A stretch of 64,000 bases of DNA from Pantoea sp. BAV 3049 (GCF_009765445.1 NZ_WHOY01000031.1:3815606-3879605); one strand, 5' to 3'. Shown: positions 10,019 to 18,698, numbered from the stretch's first letter. Numbers and translations are program-made. Notes: a model not told the origin generated them from the letters alone.

Positions 10019-11440
10019 ATGATAAAGAAAATGAATAAACTCACCCCTGTTTTGCTGATGCTGTTACTGAGCGGCTGTGCCGTCGGGCCAGACTATCACC
10101 GCCCAACGGCTAATGTGCCCGCTCAGTATAAAGAGGCGAAAGGCTGGCGTGAGGCGCAGCCGCAGGATGGAGAGAGCAAGGGTGAGTGGTGGTCGGTTTA
10201 CCATGATGAAACCCTTTCCGGGCTGCTGCGTCAGGTGTCGATTTCGAACCAGAATGTCGCGCAGTATGAGGCGCAGTACCGGCAGGCGAGGGCGCTGGTT
10301 TCTGAGTCGCGATCCGATCTGTTCCCCAGCGCCACTTATACCGGCTCCTCTACCCGCAGCGGCAGTGCGGGCAACAGCACAAGTGGCAGTGGGCAGCGAA
10401 CCACCAGCAACAGCCACTCCCTTGAGGCCAGCGCCAGCTGGGAGCTGGATATCTGGGGTAAACTGAGGCGTACGCTGGAAGAGAACACAGCCAGCGCACA
10501 GGCCAGCGCTGCTGAACTGGCGAATATCACCCTCAGCGCTCAGTCCGAGCTGGCGCAGGACTACTTCCAGCTGCGGATCATGGATCAGCAGATTGCGCTG
10601 TATCAGCAGAGCGTGGATGCCTATCAGCGCTATCTGACCATTATCAATAACAAATACCAGGCAGGCAGCGAATCCCGCGCCACTCTGGCGCAGGCACAGG
10701 CGCAGCTTGAAAGTGCCCGCGCCTCGGCGCTGGATCTGAGCTGGCAGCGGGCGCAGACTGAGCACGCCATCGCCATGCTGACTGGCAAGACGCCAGCCGA
10801 GTTCAGCCTGCCAGCCGCTAAACTCACCGCCACGCTGCCCGCCATTCCGCAATCCGTGCCTTCCGAACTGCTGCAGCGTCGCCCGGATATCGCCTATGCC
10901 GAGCGTAACGTAGCCTCTGCCAATGCGGCCGTGGGCGTGGCGATTGCCGGTTACTATCCGGACCTGACGCTGAGCGCGTCCGGCGGCTTCTCCAGTTCGA
11001 CATTCCATAACCTGCTCTCACTGCCGAACCGCGTCTGGTCGCTGGGACCGGAACTCAGCGGTACGCTGCTGGACTTCGGTGCCACCTCTTCGAAAGTTGA
11101 GCAGGTGAGGGCGAGCTATGATGCAGAGGTGGCCAGCTACCGTCAGGCGGTGCTGACCGGCTTCCAGGAAGTGGAGAACTATCTGGTTCAACTGAATACA
11201 CTGCAGGATGAGATGCTGGCGCAGCAGCGTGCCACGGAGGCGGCGAAAGAGTCGGCCCGCGTAACTTATAACCAGTATCAGGCCGGAATGATTGATTACC
11301 TGGATGTGGCGACCACCGAGAACACCAGCCTCAGCTCGCAGCAGAGCCTGTTGTCGCTGCAGAGCACCCAGTGGGTTGCCAGCGTGGAGCTGATTGCCGC
11401 GCTGGGCGGCGGTTGGGATGCGAAGAATTTGCCGGAGTAA
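10019..11440 (+). CDS. NodT/OprM-family outer-membrane efflux lipoprotein paired with MdtABC
   Basis: A 473-residue channel lipoprotein: MNKLTPVLLMLLLSGC gives a signal with lipidation at Cys, followed by AVGPDYHRP. Two efflux-protein repeats follow, with WELDIWGKLRRTLEE near residue 142, LLQRRPDIAYAERNVASANA near residue 285 and the closing AALGGGWD. It is the dedicated exit duct of the mdtABC operon, which in E. coli relies on the unlinked TolC. An mdtABC-channel order is the one seen in the MuxABC-OpmB system of Pseudomonas. Translation may begin at 10019 or at the second ATG at 10031; the second gives the more usual short signal peptide, and both have weak ribosome sites. It ends 46 bases before the convergent regulator gene, with no clear terminator between them. 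Confidence 0.92.
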   Translation: MIKKMNKLTPVLLMLLLSGCAVGPDYHRPTANVPAQYKEAKGWREAQPQDGESKGEWWSVYHDETLSGLLRQVSISNQNVAQYEAQYRQARALVSESRSDLFPSATYTGSSTRSGSAGNSTSGSGQRTTSNSHSLEASASWELDIWGKLRRTLEENTASAQASAAELANITLSAQSELAQDYFQLRIMDQQIALYQQSVDAYQRYLTIINNKYQAGSESRATLAQAQAQLESARASALDLSWQRAQTEHAIAMLTGKTPAEFSLPAAKLTATLPAIPQSVPSELLQRRPDIAYAERNVASANAAVGVAIAGYYPDLTLSASGGFSSSTFHNLLSLPNRVWSLGPELSGTLLDFGATSSKVEQVRASYDAEVASYRQAVLTGFQEVENYLVQLNTLQDEMLAQQRATEAAKESARVTYNQYQAGMIDYLDVATTENTSLSSQQSLLSLQSTQWVASVELIAALGGGWDAKNLPE

Positions 11441-11486
11441 TTCAGCGTGGTCAATCTGTATGAGATTGCCATTAAGAATGCGCTGA

Positions 11487-12374
11487 TCACAGCCTGGCGA
11501 CCAGCCGGGTCAGGCGGTGAAACTCCTCTACGGCCAGCGGCGGCAGTTTTTGCGTTAAGCCTCGCTGCACCAGCGGAAAGCGTGCCTGTAGCGCCTGAAA
11601 AGTTGCCAGCCCGTTGGCGGTCAGCGACAGCAGCGAGCGACGGGCATCATGAGGATCTCGCGGGTCACGCATCATGCGGGTTCGCACCATGCGCATCACC
11701 ATCCGGACGGCGTTACTCTCTTCAATCGAGGCCAGTTGCGCGGCGGTGCGAATATCAATTTCCGGTTTCATTGCAACCACTTCCATCAGCGTAAACAGTG
11801 ATGTGCTGATGTTCTCATCCACCCGCTCCCGCCACAGGCGACGGTAGTTGCGGCAGGCTTGCCGCAGAAAAAACCACGGGTAGTGTGCCAGGGGAGGGAT
11901 CACCGGATCGGCTGCCTGATCGTCAAACCCGATCCTCTCCTGCAGGCTGTTCTCTTCGCTCAGCATTGCCCAGCTTTGCACCAGCGCCGCCTGTTCGGCC
12001 GCGCTGAGCGGCTCCATCAACTGGCGGTCAACGGTTTCCACCAGCGAAGCCATTTCAGCCAGCAGGTCGTGGGCTTCAGAAGAGAGAGATAACATGGAAC
12101 GGCGTGAATCTGCCGGATCTTTCCTGCGCTCCACCAGCGCCTGCTCCATCAGGCGCTTGAGAATCGGGCCAATGGTCGCCCGATCGACGCCAACGCGATC
12201 CGCCAGCTCATAATGACCAATCCCCGGTTTATACAGCAGGCCATTCAGGGCCAGAAACTGTGGCTGGGTAAACCGGTTATTAATGGTGTTTCGCCACAGC
12301 GCCGTGCTGACCTGATCGGCCGCCGCCAGGGCAAAGCCGGAGCTGGTAAGCATGCTGGTCTGTTTATTATTCAT
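11487..12374 (-). CDS. tandem MarR-family transcriptional regulator (two fused MarR units)
   Basis: The 295-residue protein is about twice the length of an ordinary MarR protein. Its first winged-helix unit covers about residues 20-130: ELADRVGVDRATIGPILKRLMEQALVERR as the recognition part, and DPADSRRSMLSLS as the beta wing. A second unit covers about residues 175-295, with a weaker recognition helix (AAQLASIEESNAVRMVMRMV) and again a clear wing, DPRDPHDARRSLLSLT. MarR proteins normally bind DNA as dimers, so a covalent pair could act as a single-chain dimer or bind two operators; that is inference. It follows the hydrolase gene by 45 bases on the same strand and is probably the last gene of the operon, acting on it and perhaps on the convergent pump genes. 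The effector is unknown. Confidence 0.85.
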   Translation of the reverse strand: MNNKQTSMLTSSGFALAAADQVSTALWRNTINNRFTQPQFLALNGLLYKPGIGHYELADRVGVDRATIGPILKRLMEQALVERRKDPADSRRSMLSLSSEAHDLLAEMASLVETVDRQLMEPLSAAEQAALVQSWAMLSEENSLQERIGFDDQAADPVIPPLAHYPWFFLRQACRNYRRLWRERVDENISTSLFTLMEVVAMKPEIDIRTAAQLASIEESNAVRMVMRMVRTRMMRDPRDPHDARRSLLSLTANGLATFQALQARFPLVQRGLTQKLPPLAVEEFHRLTRLVARL

Positions 12375-12419
12375 AGTCAGTGCGCCATCGCTGTTCTCCC
12401 GATCACGGAGGCGTCAATA

Positions 12420-14528
12420 TTACCTTCTGGCAGTGAAGTTACGGATAACATTTCCCAGCAGGCGGGCGACGTTATTATCCCCGTTATTCACCGGGAGCGC
12501 GCCGGTGAAAATGATCGACCCCACCGAAAATACCGCGCCGCCGCCAGCATGTTCCACAAGGACCATATCGGAACGAACATCGCGATTATATCGTGCGTTG
12601 AGGCGGTTCGATACAGTTGTCACATCTTCCGGAACAGGCACATACCACTCGCTGTGGGGTTCTGAAGAGGCAAGGATGATGGCATGTGCCGGGGTGCCAT
12701 AGCGGAAGTCAGCCCGGTCAATTTCATCGCCGCTGGTGCCGTTCATGATCAGCCCAAAATCGCCCACCACCTCATCTTCAATCCCCTCAAAAACCCAGGC
12801 GGCATCCGGCTGATAAGAGCGTTCACTGCGGCGGTAACCCGGCGCTTTATTGTCCCAGCCGTGTCCGCCCATTCCCACACCAAACAGCTGGTGCGCACTG
12901 CGGCCGCGGCTTCGCCAGATCCCCCCCAGTTCACCCGTGCTGGCATGGTAGCGCTCTCCCGGTTCGGCATCCCAGTGGCGAAGGCCCTCTGATTTTCGAA
13001 CCTCCAGCAAATGCGGCAAATCCTCAAACGGGGTGGTAACCCAGTAGAATCCGTCACCGCCGAGATACATCAGCCCGCCGCCCTGAGCAACATGCTGTTC
13101 AAAGGCATCAAGCATCGGTGCGCTGTAATATTCCGGGTGGCTGCCGGTGATCACGGTCTGATAACCGGCCAGCAGGGTGGTGCTCTCTGCATGAAGATCA
13201 TGCTCGGTGATGACGTCGAACTCTTCCCCCATCTGCGTCAGGAACCAGACCATATAGAGATCGGCAGAAAAACGGCGTGGAGCATGAAACCCCCAGAACC
13301 GATAGTTGGGGCGCATATTGGGAATGGGGCGCAGCGAACTGGAGTAGGCCACGCCGGAGCCGTCATTGTGCAGGTCGTAGTGGCTCTTTCCCCACTCCTG
13401 ATGAATGGCGACCAGATCTTCCCAGTCGCCGGTCTGGACCGGGATCTCGCTTCCCTGTTCAAAGTCGCCTTCGGTCAGATGTTCGTTGGCGTAGGCAATA
13501 TAGGTATAGGTTGCCATCACCATGGCGATTTTCGCCGCAGCGATACCTGCGGCAGGCCGGACGATCAGCGGAACATAATCAGTCTTCAGCCCGGCAGCCT
13601 GAAGCCGGATGGCGTAGACGCCGCTGCCCAGTGAGGCCGGGATATCGACGTGCGTGGTCACCGGCCAGCAGGCGTCGGCCAGATCGTCGTCATGAAAATG
13701 GATCGCATCGAACTGCGACGGCTCCTGCTTCCAGTCATGAACATCGTTACGCCAGTCAGGTCCGGTCATGGCGCGGGTCGGGGCGTTGATCAGTTGCAGC
13801 TCGCAGCCGTTGCCACTGCTGTCCGGAACAGATTGCGTGCTCATCTCCTGTTCAAAGGCCCAGCGGGCCACTACCTGCCCGGCAACGCTGATAACCGGCT
13901 GGGCTATTTTGCCGTTGTAGACGCCCTGCGGAAAATTCTGCTGACCACGGGATTCAACCGATGCCGCCGCCAGCAGCACTTTGCTGCTGCCACTGAACTG
14001 CACGCCCGGCCCGGTAAAATGCGGAGACTGCCCGCTGCTGTCGCTGATCCTCAGCCAGCAGGCACTCTCTGTGGCCTCAATCTCAATCTGGCACCACTCG
14101 CGCAGCGGCAGCGCTGTTGTTCTCAGCATAACCTGTTGCTGCCAGCTCAGTACCAGACAGCCTTCACTGTCCAGCGCCAGCAGGAACTCTGCCTCAGGCA
14201 GGCTGCAGATCCCCTGCAGCCCTTCTGCTGGTGGCAGCGTGGGCCACAGTGACAGGCTCAGCTGCAGCGTTTCCTGCTGACCAAGCCGCACAGGCTGCTG
14301 GCTGATAGCCCATGAGCCGATCGGCGTCTGCTGTTCACTTGCCTGAACCTGCCGGGCAGCAATCTGCTCAACCGGCTGGTAGAGAAAACCTGGCCCCAGC
14401 GGATTATCATCGCCGTGGATCAGGCGAACCACATCAACGCTGACTTCACTGACGCTGCTGCCGATCATCACGTCCACACCTTCTCCGGCACGACAGCTCA
14501 GGGCAGAAAGATAGCCAATCAGGTACAT
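12420..14528 (-). CDS. N,N-dimethylformamidase large-subunit-like hydrolase
   Basis: This 702-residue protein resembles the large subunit of bacterial N,N-dimethylformamidase, a mononuclear iron amidohydrolase with two Tyr and one Glu as metal ligands. The N-terminal YLIGYLSALSCRAGEGV strand is family-like. A lectin-like (concanavalin/LamG type) beta domain seems to occupy about residues 80-250. The catalytic, glutamine-amidotransferase-like domain runs from about 330 on: TYTYIAYANEH at 340-350, DGSGVAYSSSLRPIPNMRPNY at 389-409, and TGSHPEYYS at 461-469, which contains the His-x-Glu motif. No signal peptide is seen, so it should act in the cytoplasm on imported substrate. No small (alpha) subunit gene lies next to it, unlike true DMFase. 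AGGAGGC stands just before the start, overlapping the permease stop. The true substrate is unknown; an N-substituted amide or formamide is inferred. Confidence 0.78.
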   Translation of the reverse strand: MYLIGYLSALSCRAGEGVDVMIGSSVSEVSVDVVRLIHGDDNPLGPGFLYQPVEQIAARQVQASEQQTPIGSWAISQQPVRLGQQETLQLSLSLWPTLPPAEGLQGICSLPEAEFLLALDSEGCLVLSWQQQVMLRTTALPLREWCQIEIEATESACWLRISDSSGQSPHFTGPGVQFSGSSKVLLAAASVESRGQQNFPQGVYNGKIAQPVISVAGQVVARWAFEQEMSTQSVPDSSGNGCELQLINAPTRAMTGPDWRNDVHDWKQEPSQFDAIHFHDDDLADACWPVTTHVDIPASLGSGVYAIRLQAAGLKTDYVPLIVRPAAGIAAAKIAMVMATYTYIAYANEHLTEGDFEQGSEIPVQTGDWEDLVAIHQEWGKSHYDLHNDGSGVAYSSSLRPIPNMRPNYRFWGFHAPRRFSADLYMVWFLTQMGEEFDVITEHDLHAESTTLLAGYQTVITGSHPEYYSAPMLDAFEQHVAQGGGLMYLGGDGFYWVTTPFEDLPHLLEVRKSEGLRHWDAEPGERYHASTGELGGIWRSRGRSAHQLFGVGMGGHGWDNKAPGYRRSERSYQPDAAWVFEGIEDEVVGDFGLIMNGTSGDEIDRADFRYGTPAHAIILASSEPHSEWYVPVPEDVTTVSNRLNARYNRDVRSDMVLVEHAGGGAVFSVGSIIFTGALPVNNGDNNVARLLGNVIRNFTARR

Positions 14529-14537
14529 AGCGCCTCC

Positions 14538-15548
14538 TTATTTTGTTTTGTGGATGTAGTAACGGATGGCTTCCAGCGCGGCGGCCATCACCAGCACGCC
14601 ACCGGTGATAATGCCGCTCAGTTCGGTACCAATATCGAGCAAAATCAGCCCATTGCGCAGCGTGCCAATCAGCCAGACGCCGACCAGTACGCGCCAGATG
14701 CTGCCTTTACCGCCGGTAAACGGCACGCCGCCCAGCAGGACAGCCGTCAAAATAATGACCTCAAAGCCGTCGCCCAGCGTGCCTGAAGGGGCACTGTTCA
14801 GCCGGGCAATTTGCAGCAGTCCGGCGATGCCCACCGCCAGCCCGGTCAGGGTGTACAACAGGGTGACCACCAGTCGGACGCGGATGCCGATCAGAAAGGC
14901 CGCGCGGGGATTCACGCCGATGGCGATAATCTGCCGGCCAACAGGGAAGCAGGTGGTGGCGATAACGCTGATCAGGCAGATCGCTGCGGCGAAAATGGCC
15001 AGGTTAGGCAGGCCAAGCCAGCTGTCAGAACCAAAGTTGGCAAAGGCATCCGGGAAGCCATAGATTGAACCCTGGCCGAGGTACTGCGCCAGCCCACGGG
15101 CTGCGGCAAGGCCACCCAGCGTAACGACAATTGGAGAGAACGAGAGCAGGCCAATCAGCACGCCGTTCAGCAAGCCTGCGGCTATGCCAACCGCCAGCCC
15201 GACCAGAATGCCGGGGACCAATCCCCAGCTGTTCAGCGCCAGTCCGGCTGAAACGCCAACCAGCGCCAGCACGGAACCGACTGACAGATCCACATAGCCC
15301 GCCATCATCAGCATGGCGAAAATGGCGGCCACGATAAACGTCGGCGCGTTTTGGGTGGCGATGGCCAGCAGATTATCGGTGGTGAAAAAAACCGGCGTCT
15401 GCCATGAGAACCACGCCATCAGCGCCACGGTAGCCACGGGAAGGATCCAGCGGGTAATCATCAGGCCCAGACTTTTCAGGCCATGAGAGGATCGCGGTTT
15501 GCTGCGCTTCAGCGAAGATCCTGCAGGTGTTTTTAAGGTATCAGACAT
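14538..15548 (-). CDS. RbsC/XylH-type ABC transporter permease
   Basis: This 336-residue, highly hydrophobic protein of the BPD_transp_2 class forms the membrane channel of carbohydrate (CUT2) importers. It shows MAGYVDLSVGSVLALVGVSAGL near residue 82, which carries the DLSVG loop typical of RbsC. IGVNPRAAFLIGIRV near 210 is close to the cytoplasmic loop that contacts the ATPase, and LLGGVPFTGGKGSIWRVLVG lies near 270. The N-terminus has a basic cytoplasmic tail of about 25 residues before the first helix. It lies 36 bases after the ATPase gene and 9 bases before the hydrolase gene, on the same strand. Transporters of this class move pentoses, hexoses, inositol, autoinducer-2 or nucleosides. 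The substrate is not evident, and the hydrolase next door argues for an amide-containing compound. Confidence 0.88.
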   Translation of the reverse strand: MSDTLKTPAGSSLKRSKPRSSHGLKSLGLMITRWILPVATVALMAWFSWQTPVFFTTDNLLAIATQNAPTFIVAAIFAMLMMAGYVDLSVGSVLALVGVSAGLALNSWGLVPGILVGLAVGIAAGLLNGVLIGLLSFSPIVVTLGGLAAARGLAQYLGQGSIYGFPDAFANFGSDSWLGLPNLAIFAAAICLISVIATTCFPVGRQIIAIGVNPRAAFLIGIRVRLVVTLLYTLTGLAVGIAGLLQIARLNSAPSGTLGDGFEVIILTAVLLGGVPFTGGKGSIWRVLVGVWLIGTLRNGLILLDIGTELSGIITGGVLVMAAALEAIRYYIHKTK

Positions 15549-15584
15549 AATTATTCGCCATAAAAAGAGGGAAGCGACACACGA

Positions 15585-17078
15585 TCAGCCGTGCGCCAGG
15601 GCTATCAGTTTCTCTTCGCCGATAGTGGGATCGACGATGCTGGCCACTTCGCCATCGACCAGCACAATGACGCGGTCGGCCAGCGCCACAATCTCTTCGG
15701 GATCGCTGGAGGCAAAGATCACCGCGTGTTCCTTTTGTGCGGCATAGTCGCGTATCAGGCTGTACAGATCCTGTCGTGCCCCGACATCCACTCCCTGAGT
15801 GGGTTCGTCAAGCAGCAGCAGATGGCTGCTGTCAATGTCGGTCATCCAGCGGCCAACCATCAGCTTCTGCGCATTGCCGCCGGAAAAATTAGCGCCTTCC
15901 CGGTCCGGATCGGCAGGCATCAGGCCAACGCGCTTTGCCAGCCTGTGGAAGATCGCCCGCTCCTTTTTCACCGGGCGCCAGGGGCGGGAAAGGGCAGAGT
16001 AGTGGGGAAGCAGCAGATTTTCACTGGCGCTCATACTGCCAAACAGAGACTGCTCTTTACGGTCAGATGCCACCAGCACAATCCCCTGCTGCCGGGCTTT
16101 CTGCGGGGAAGAGCAGAGCAGCTGACGGTCATAAAGCCTCAGCCCGCCGTGCCCTGACTTCACACCAGCCAGCCCTTCAAGCAGGTCCGTGCGGCCGGAA
16201 CCCAGCAGGCCAAAAACGCCGACGATTTCACCCTGATGCAAAGTCAGGTCCACCGGACCGGTCCAGGAAGAGCGGTATGCGTCCAGCGTGAACAGCGGTG
16301 GGCCAATCTGCTTTTGCTGTTGCTCGCGTGAGAAATTGCTCTCAGGCGAAATAGCGTGAACCAGATCGGCAAGGTTGAGAGCGTTAATTTCCCGTGTCCA
16401 CAGGACGTTACCGTCACGCAGCACGGTGACTTTATCCGCCACCTCCAGCACTTCCCGCAGCAGGTGAGTAACGTAGATGACAATCAGGCCATGATCCTGA
16501 GCCAACCGGCGGACCAGCTCCAGCAGCGCGGTCACTTCGTTTTCACTCAGCGCGGCGGTGGGTTCATCGAGGATCAGTACGGAAGGCTCTTTCAGCAAAG
16601 CCCGGGCGATTTCCACCGTTTGCTGCTCGCCAACGCTGAGATCTTCCACCAGGCTGGCGGGATCGACATCCACGCCCAGCGATTCCAGTAACTCCACGCT
16701 GCGGTTCTTTTGCGCACGCTGGCGGGTGGTGCCAAAGGCCGTGCGCATCTCATTGACCAGAAAAATGTTATCGCTGACGCTTAGCGATCCAATTAGCTGA
16801 AAGTGTTGATAAATACTGGCCATTCCCGCCTCGAAAGCGGAGGTGGGAGTAAACTGTTTATAGGCCGTATCGCCGATAACGATTTCACCAGAATCCGGCG
16901 TTACCGCGCCGCTCAGACAACCGAGCAGAGTGGACTTCCCGGCCCCGTTGGGGCCGAGCAGGGCATGAACTTCACCCGCTTTCAGTTCCAGGTCGATGCC
17001 CTTGAGCACTTCCTGCGCGTCGAAAGACTTACGAAGCTGGCGAATAGTCAGACACTTCGGGGTCAGATCGAGACTCAT
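15585..17078 (-). CDS. RbsA/MglA-type double ABC transporter ATPase
   Basis: A 497-residue protein with two ATP-binding cassettes in one chain, as in CUT2 sugar importers. The first cassette has a good Walker A (LLGPNGAGKSTLL, about residues 37-49), the signature LSVGEQQTVEIARAL and Walker B VLILDEPTAALSE. The second has a degenerate P-loop (GVFGLLGSGRTDLLEG), signature FSGGNAQKLMVGRWM and Walker B LLLLDEPTQGVDVG. A weak second P-loop is normal for this class. It provides ATP hydrolysis for the importer on the cytoplasmic face. Its ATG follows the binding-protein stop by two bases, so translation is coupled. All parts of the importer are intact. Confidence 0.92.
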   Translation of the reverse strand: MSLDLTPKCLTIRQLRKSFDAQEVLKGIDLELKAGEVHALLGPNGAGKSTLLGCLSGAVTPDSGEIVIGDTAYKQFTPTSAFEAGMASIYQHFQLIGSLSVSDNIFLVNEMRTAFGTTRQRAQKNRSVELLESLGVDVDPASLVEDLSVGEQQTVEIARALLKEPSVLILDEPTAALSENEVTALLELVRRLAQDHGLIVIYVTHLLREVLEVADKVTVLRDGNVLWTREINALNLADLVHAISPESNFSREQQQKQIGPPLFTLDAYRSSWTGPVDLTLHQGEIVGVFGLLGSGRTDLLEGLAGVKSGHGGLRLYDRQLLCSSPQKARQQGIVLVASDRKEQSLFGSMSASENLLLPHYSALSRPWRPVKKERAIFHRLAKRVGLMPADPDREGANFSGGNAQKLMVGRWMTDIDSSHLLLLDEPTQGVDVGARQDLYSLIRDYAAQKEHAVIFASSDPEEIVALADRVIVLVDGEVASIVDPTIGEEKLIALAHG

Positions 17079-17080
17079 AC

Positions 17081-18064
17081 TCAGTCCTTATATTGCGCGA
17101 TAAGGGCATCAAGACGCTGAGGGTTACGTTGGGTGCCAAGTTCAACCGCAGTTTCGTAGTTGGTGCGGCCTTTGCCGGTGATCGCCGCCAGCGAATTATC
17201 GATAATCGACTGGGCAAGATCGTCCAGCAGGATGGCGGCAGAAGCACGGTAAGCCCCGCCCTGTTTCACAGCTTCCAGACCTTCCACAGTACCGTCCTGC
17301 CCGGCGATGTAAGCGTCTTCCGGTTTAATCCCGGCATTTTTAAAGGCGCGCAGGGCACCCAGAGCCGCATCGTCATTGATGCCGATAAACACGCGCAGAT
17401 CGGGGTGCTGACGCAGTGTGTCTTCTGCAATCTGCATACCGCAGGCCTGGGTGGCGCAATCCTGCTGCGAGACGACCGTCAGCCCGGCTGCTTTAAACTG
17501 CTTCAGCGGTTCTTCCCAGCGTCCGGCAAAGCCTTTCAGCGGCGTGAGGGTGGTGACGGCGGCGGTAATTTTCCCGTCCGGATAACGTTTCTTCACCCAG
17601 GCAAGGGCATCTTTGGCAACCAGATCGCCGCTCTGCACGTTATCAAACCCAACTGAGCCGTCGGAGCCTTTGGTTGCGCCTGCATAAGTCAGCCACTTCA
17701 TGCCTTTCTTCTGCGCCTGGATCCGCAGACCGTCCAGCGCGGTGGCTTCTACTGGCAGTACAACTATCGCGTCCACGCGGCGGGTTACCCAGCTTTCCAG
17801 CGTGGCGCGCTGAGATTCCAGGTTGCTCTGATGGGTGTTGTCCAGCAGCACTTTTACGCAGCCGTTTTTCTCACCGGCGGCCACCACTTTTTTCTTCAGC
17901 GCAATGGCGAACTGCGACTCTCCCACCGGATGGCTGAAACCGATGGTGTAGGTTTTCTCGCAGGTTTTAGTGTCAGCGGCGAAGGTTACGCTGCTGAATG
18001 ATGCGCCAGCGGCCAGCAGGCCGGCGGCCAGAAAATATCCCCGATGTTGGAAAATGGACGTCAT
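17081..18064 (-). CDS. periplasmic substrate-binding protein of a sugar-type ABC importer
   Basis: The 327-residue protein has a Sec signal peptide (FLAAGLLAAGASFSSVTFA, cleavage after about residue 29) and a type-I periplasmic binding fold of the RbsB family (Peripla_BP_4): IGFSHPVGESQF, RRVDAIVVLPVEATALDG, VFIGINDDAALGALRAFKNAGI and YIAGQDGTVEGLEAVKQGG. Several Cys residues occur early (TKTCEKTY, NGCVKV) and midway (QDCATQACG), so disulfides in the periplasm are possible. It captures the substrate and delivers it to the permease. It is the first gene of the operon on the minus strand, preceded by TTTTGGAGCACCGCT with GGAG as ribosome site. The ligand cannot be deduced; the family includes binders of sugars, polyols and related small molecules. 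Confidence 0.9.
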   Translation of the reverse strand: MTSIFQHRGYFLAAGLLAAGASFSSVTFAADTKTCEKTYTIGFSHPVGESQFAIALKKKVVAAGEKNGCVKVLLDNTHQSNLESQRATLESWVTRRVDAIVVLPVEATALDGLRIQAQKKGMKWLTYAGATKGSDGSVGFDNVQSGDLVAKDALAWVKKRYPDGKITAAVTTLTPLKGFAGRWEEPLKQFKAAGLTVVSQQDCATQACGMQIAEDTLRQHPDLRVFIGINDDAALGALRAFKNAGIKPEDAYIAGQDGTVEGLEAVKQGGAYRASAAILLDDLAQSIIDNSLAAITGKGRTNYETAVELGTQRNPQRLDALIAQYKD

Positions 18065-18698
18065 AGCGGTGCTCCAAAAGTAGTTTGAGTTGTTATGGCC
18101 CCGGGCAGCAGCTGAGAAGATATTTTTTCTCCCCTCTGTTCAGGTTGCCTTCAAACTAAACTAGAACGTGTAGCATGTAAAACAGCTAAAAAATGACCAC
18201 AAGAGCCACATCGTGAAACTCATTGTCAGCGTTAAGTGTGGTTTATTTCTTTTTTAAAGGTTTATAATTCTGCTATATCGAGTTTATCTGGCGCAATTAA
18301 TAATGCTGTACGGTCTTTGTATTTATGGCGGAAAGGACAATTTGTCCGTCGTGATAAGAAAAAGGGTTGTTAGCTGTGGAAGACAGCAGACCTTTGTCAG
18401 GAGGGAAGGTCGTGGAAGAACTCCCCCATTTCTTACCCGCCAACTAATTAGAAATTAGAGAGTTATCCATAATGTCCCCCAGGCTTAACCCGTTGAAACC
18501 CGATTCTGCACCCGGCATAAAGCTGAGCACTGTCACATTAAATTCATATGACCACTGAAAGCTGGCCTGCCAGATAAGAGAAATCCCCTTCTCCTTTCAA
18601 ATTTGGCAGCCTGAAACGCGATTTTTCCCTTCAGCGCATTGAGTTATCTCCCTGCATCCTGCATCGTTATAGCCAACTTTTAAGCTCAAGGAGTTGGC
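18065..18698. other. 634-bp intergenic region between the ABC/hydrolase operon and aas (divergent promoters)
   Basis: No convincing gene is seen here. The region must hold the promoter of the minus-strand importer operon and that of aas. On the minus strand a weak pair TTTACA-17-TAGTTT lies about 100 bases before the binding-protein start. An odd-centred inverted repeat, GGACAA-T-TTGTCC, lies at 18335-18347. The sequence is more AT-rich than its surroundings, which fits an acquired or relaxed region. In E. coli the small RNAs OmrA and OmrB and the gene galR lie beside aas; I looked for the CCCAGAGGTA start typical of OmrA/B and did not find it. The aas ribosome site AAGGAG lies just before 18699. 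Confidence 0.6.

Noticed and set aside
18065-18698. OmrA/OmrB small RNAs beside aas
   Set aside because: I searched both strands for the CCCAGAGGTA start and the GCGCAGGTTTT terminator; neither is present.
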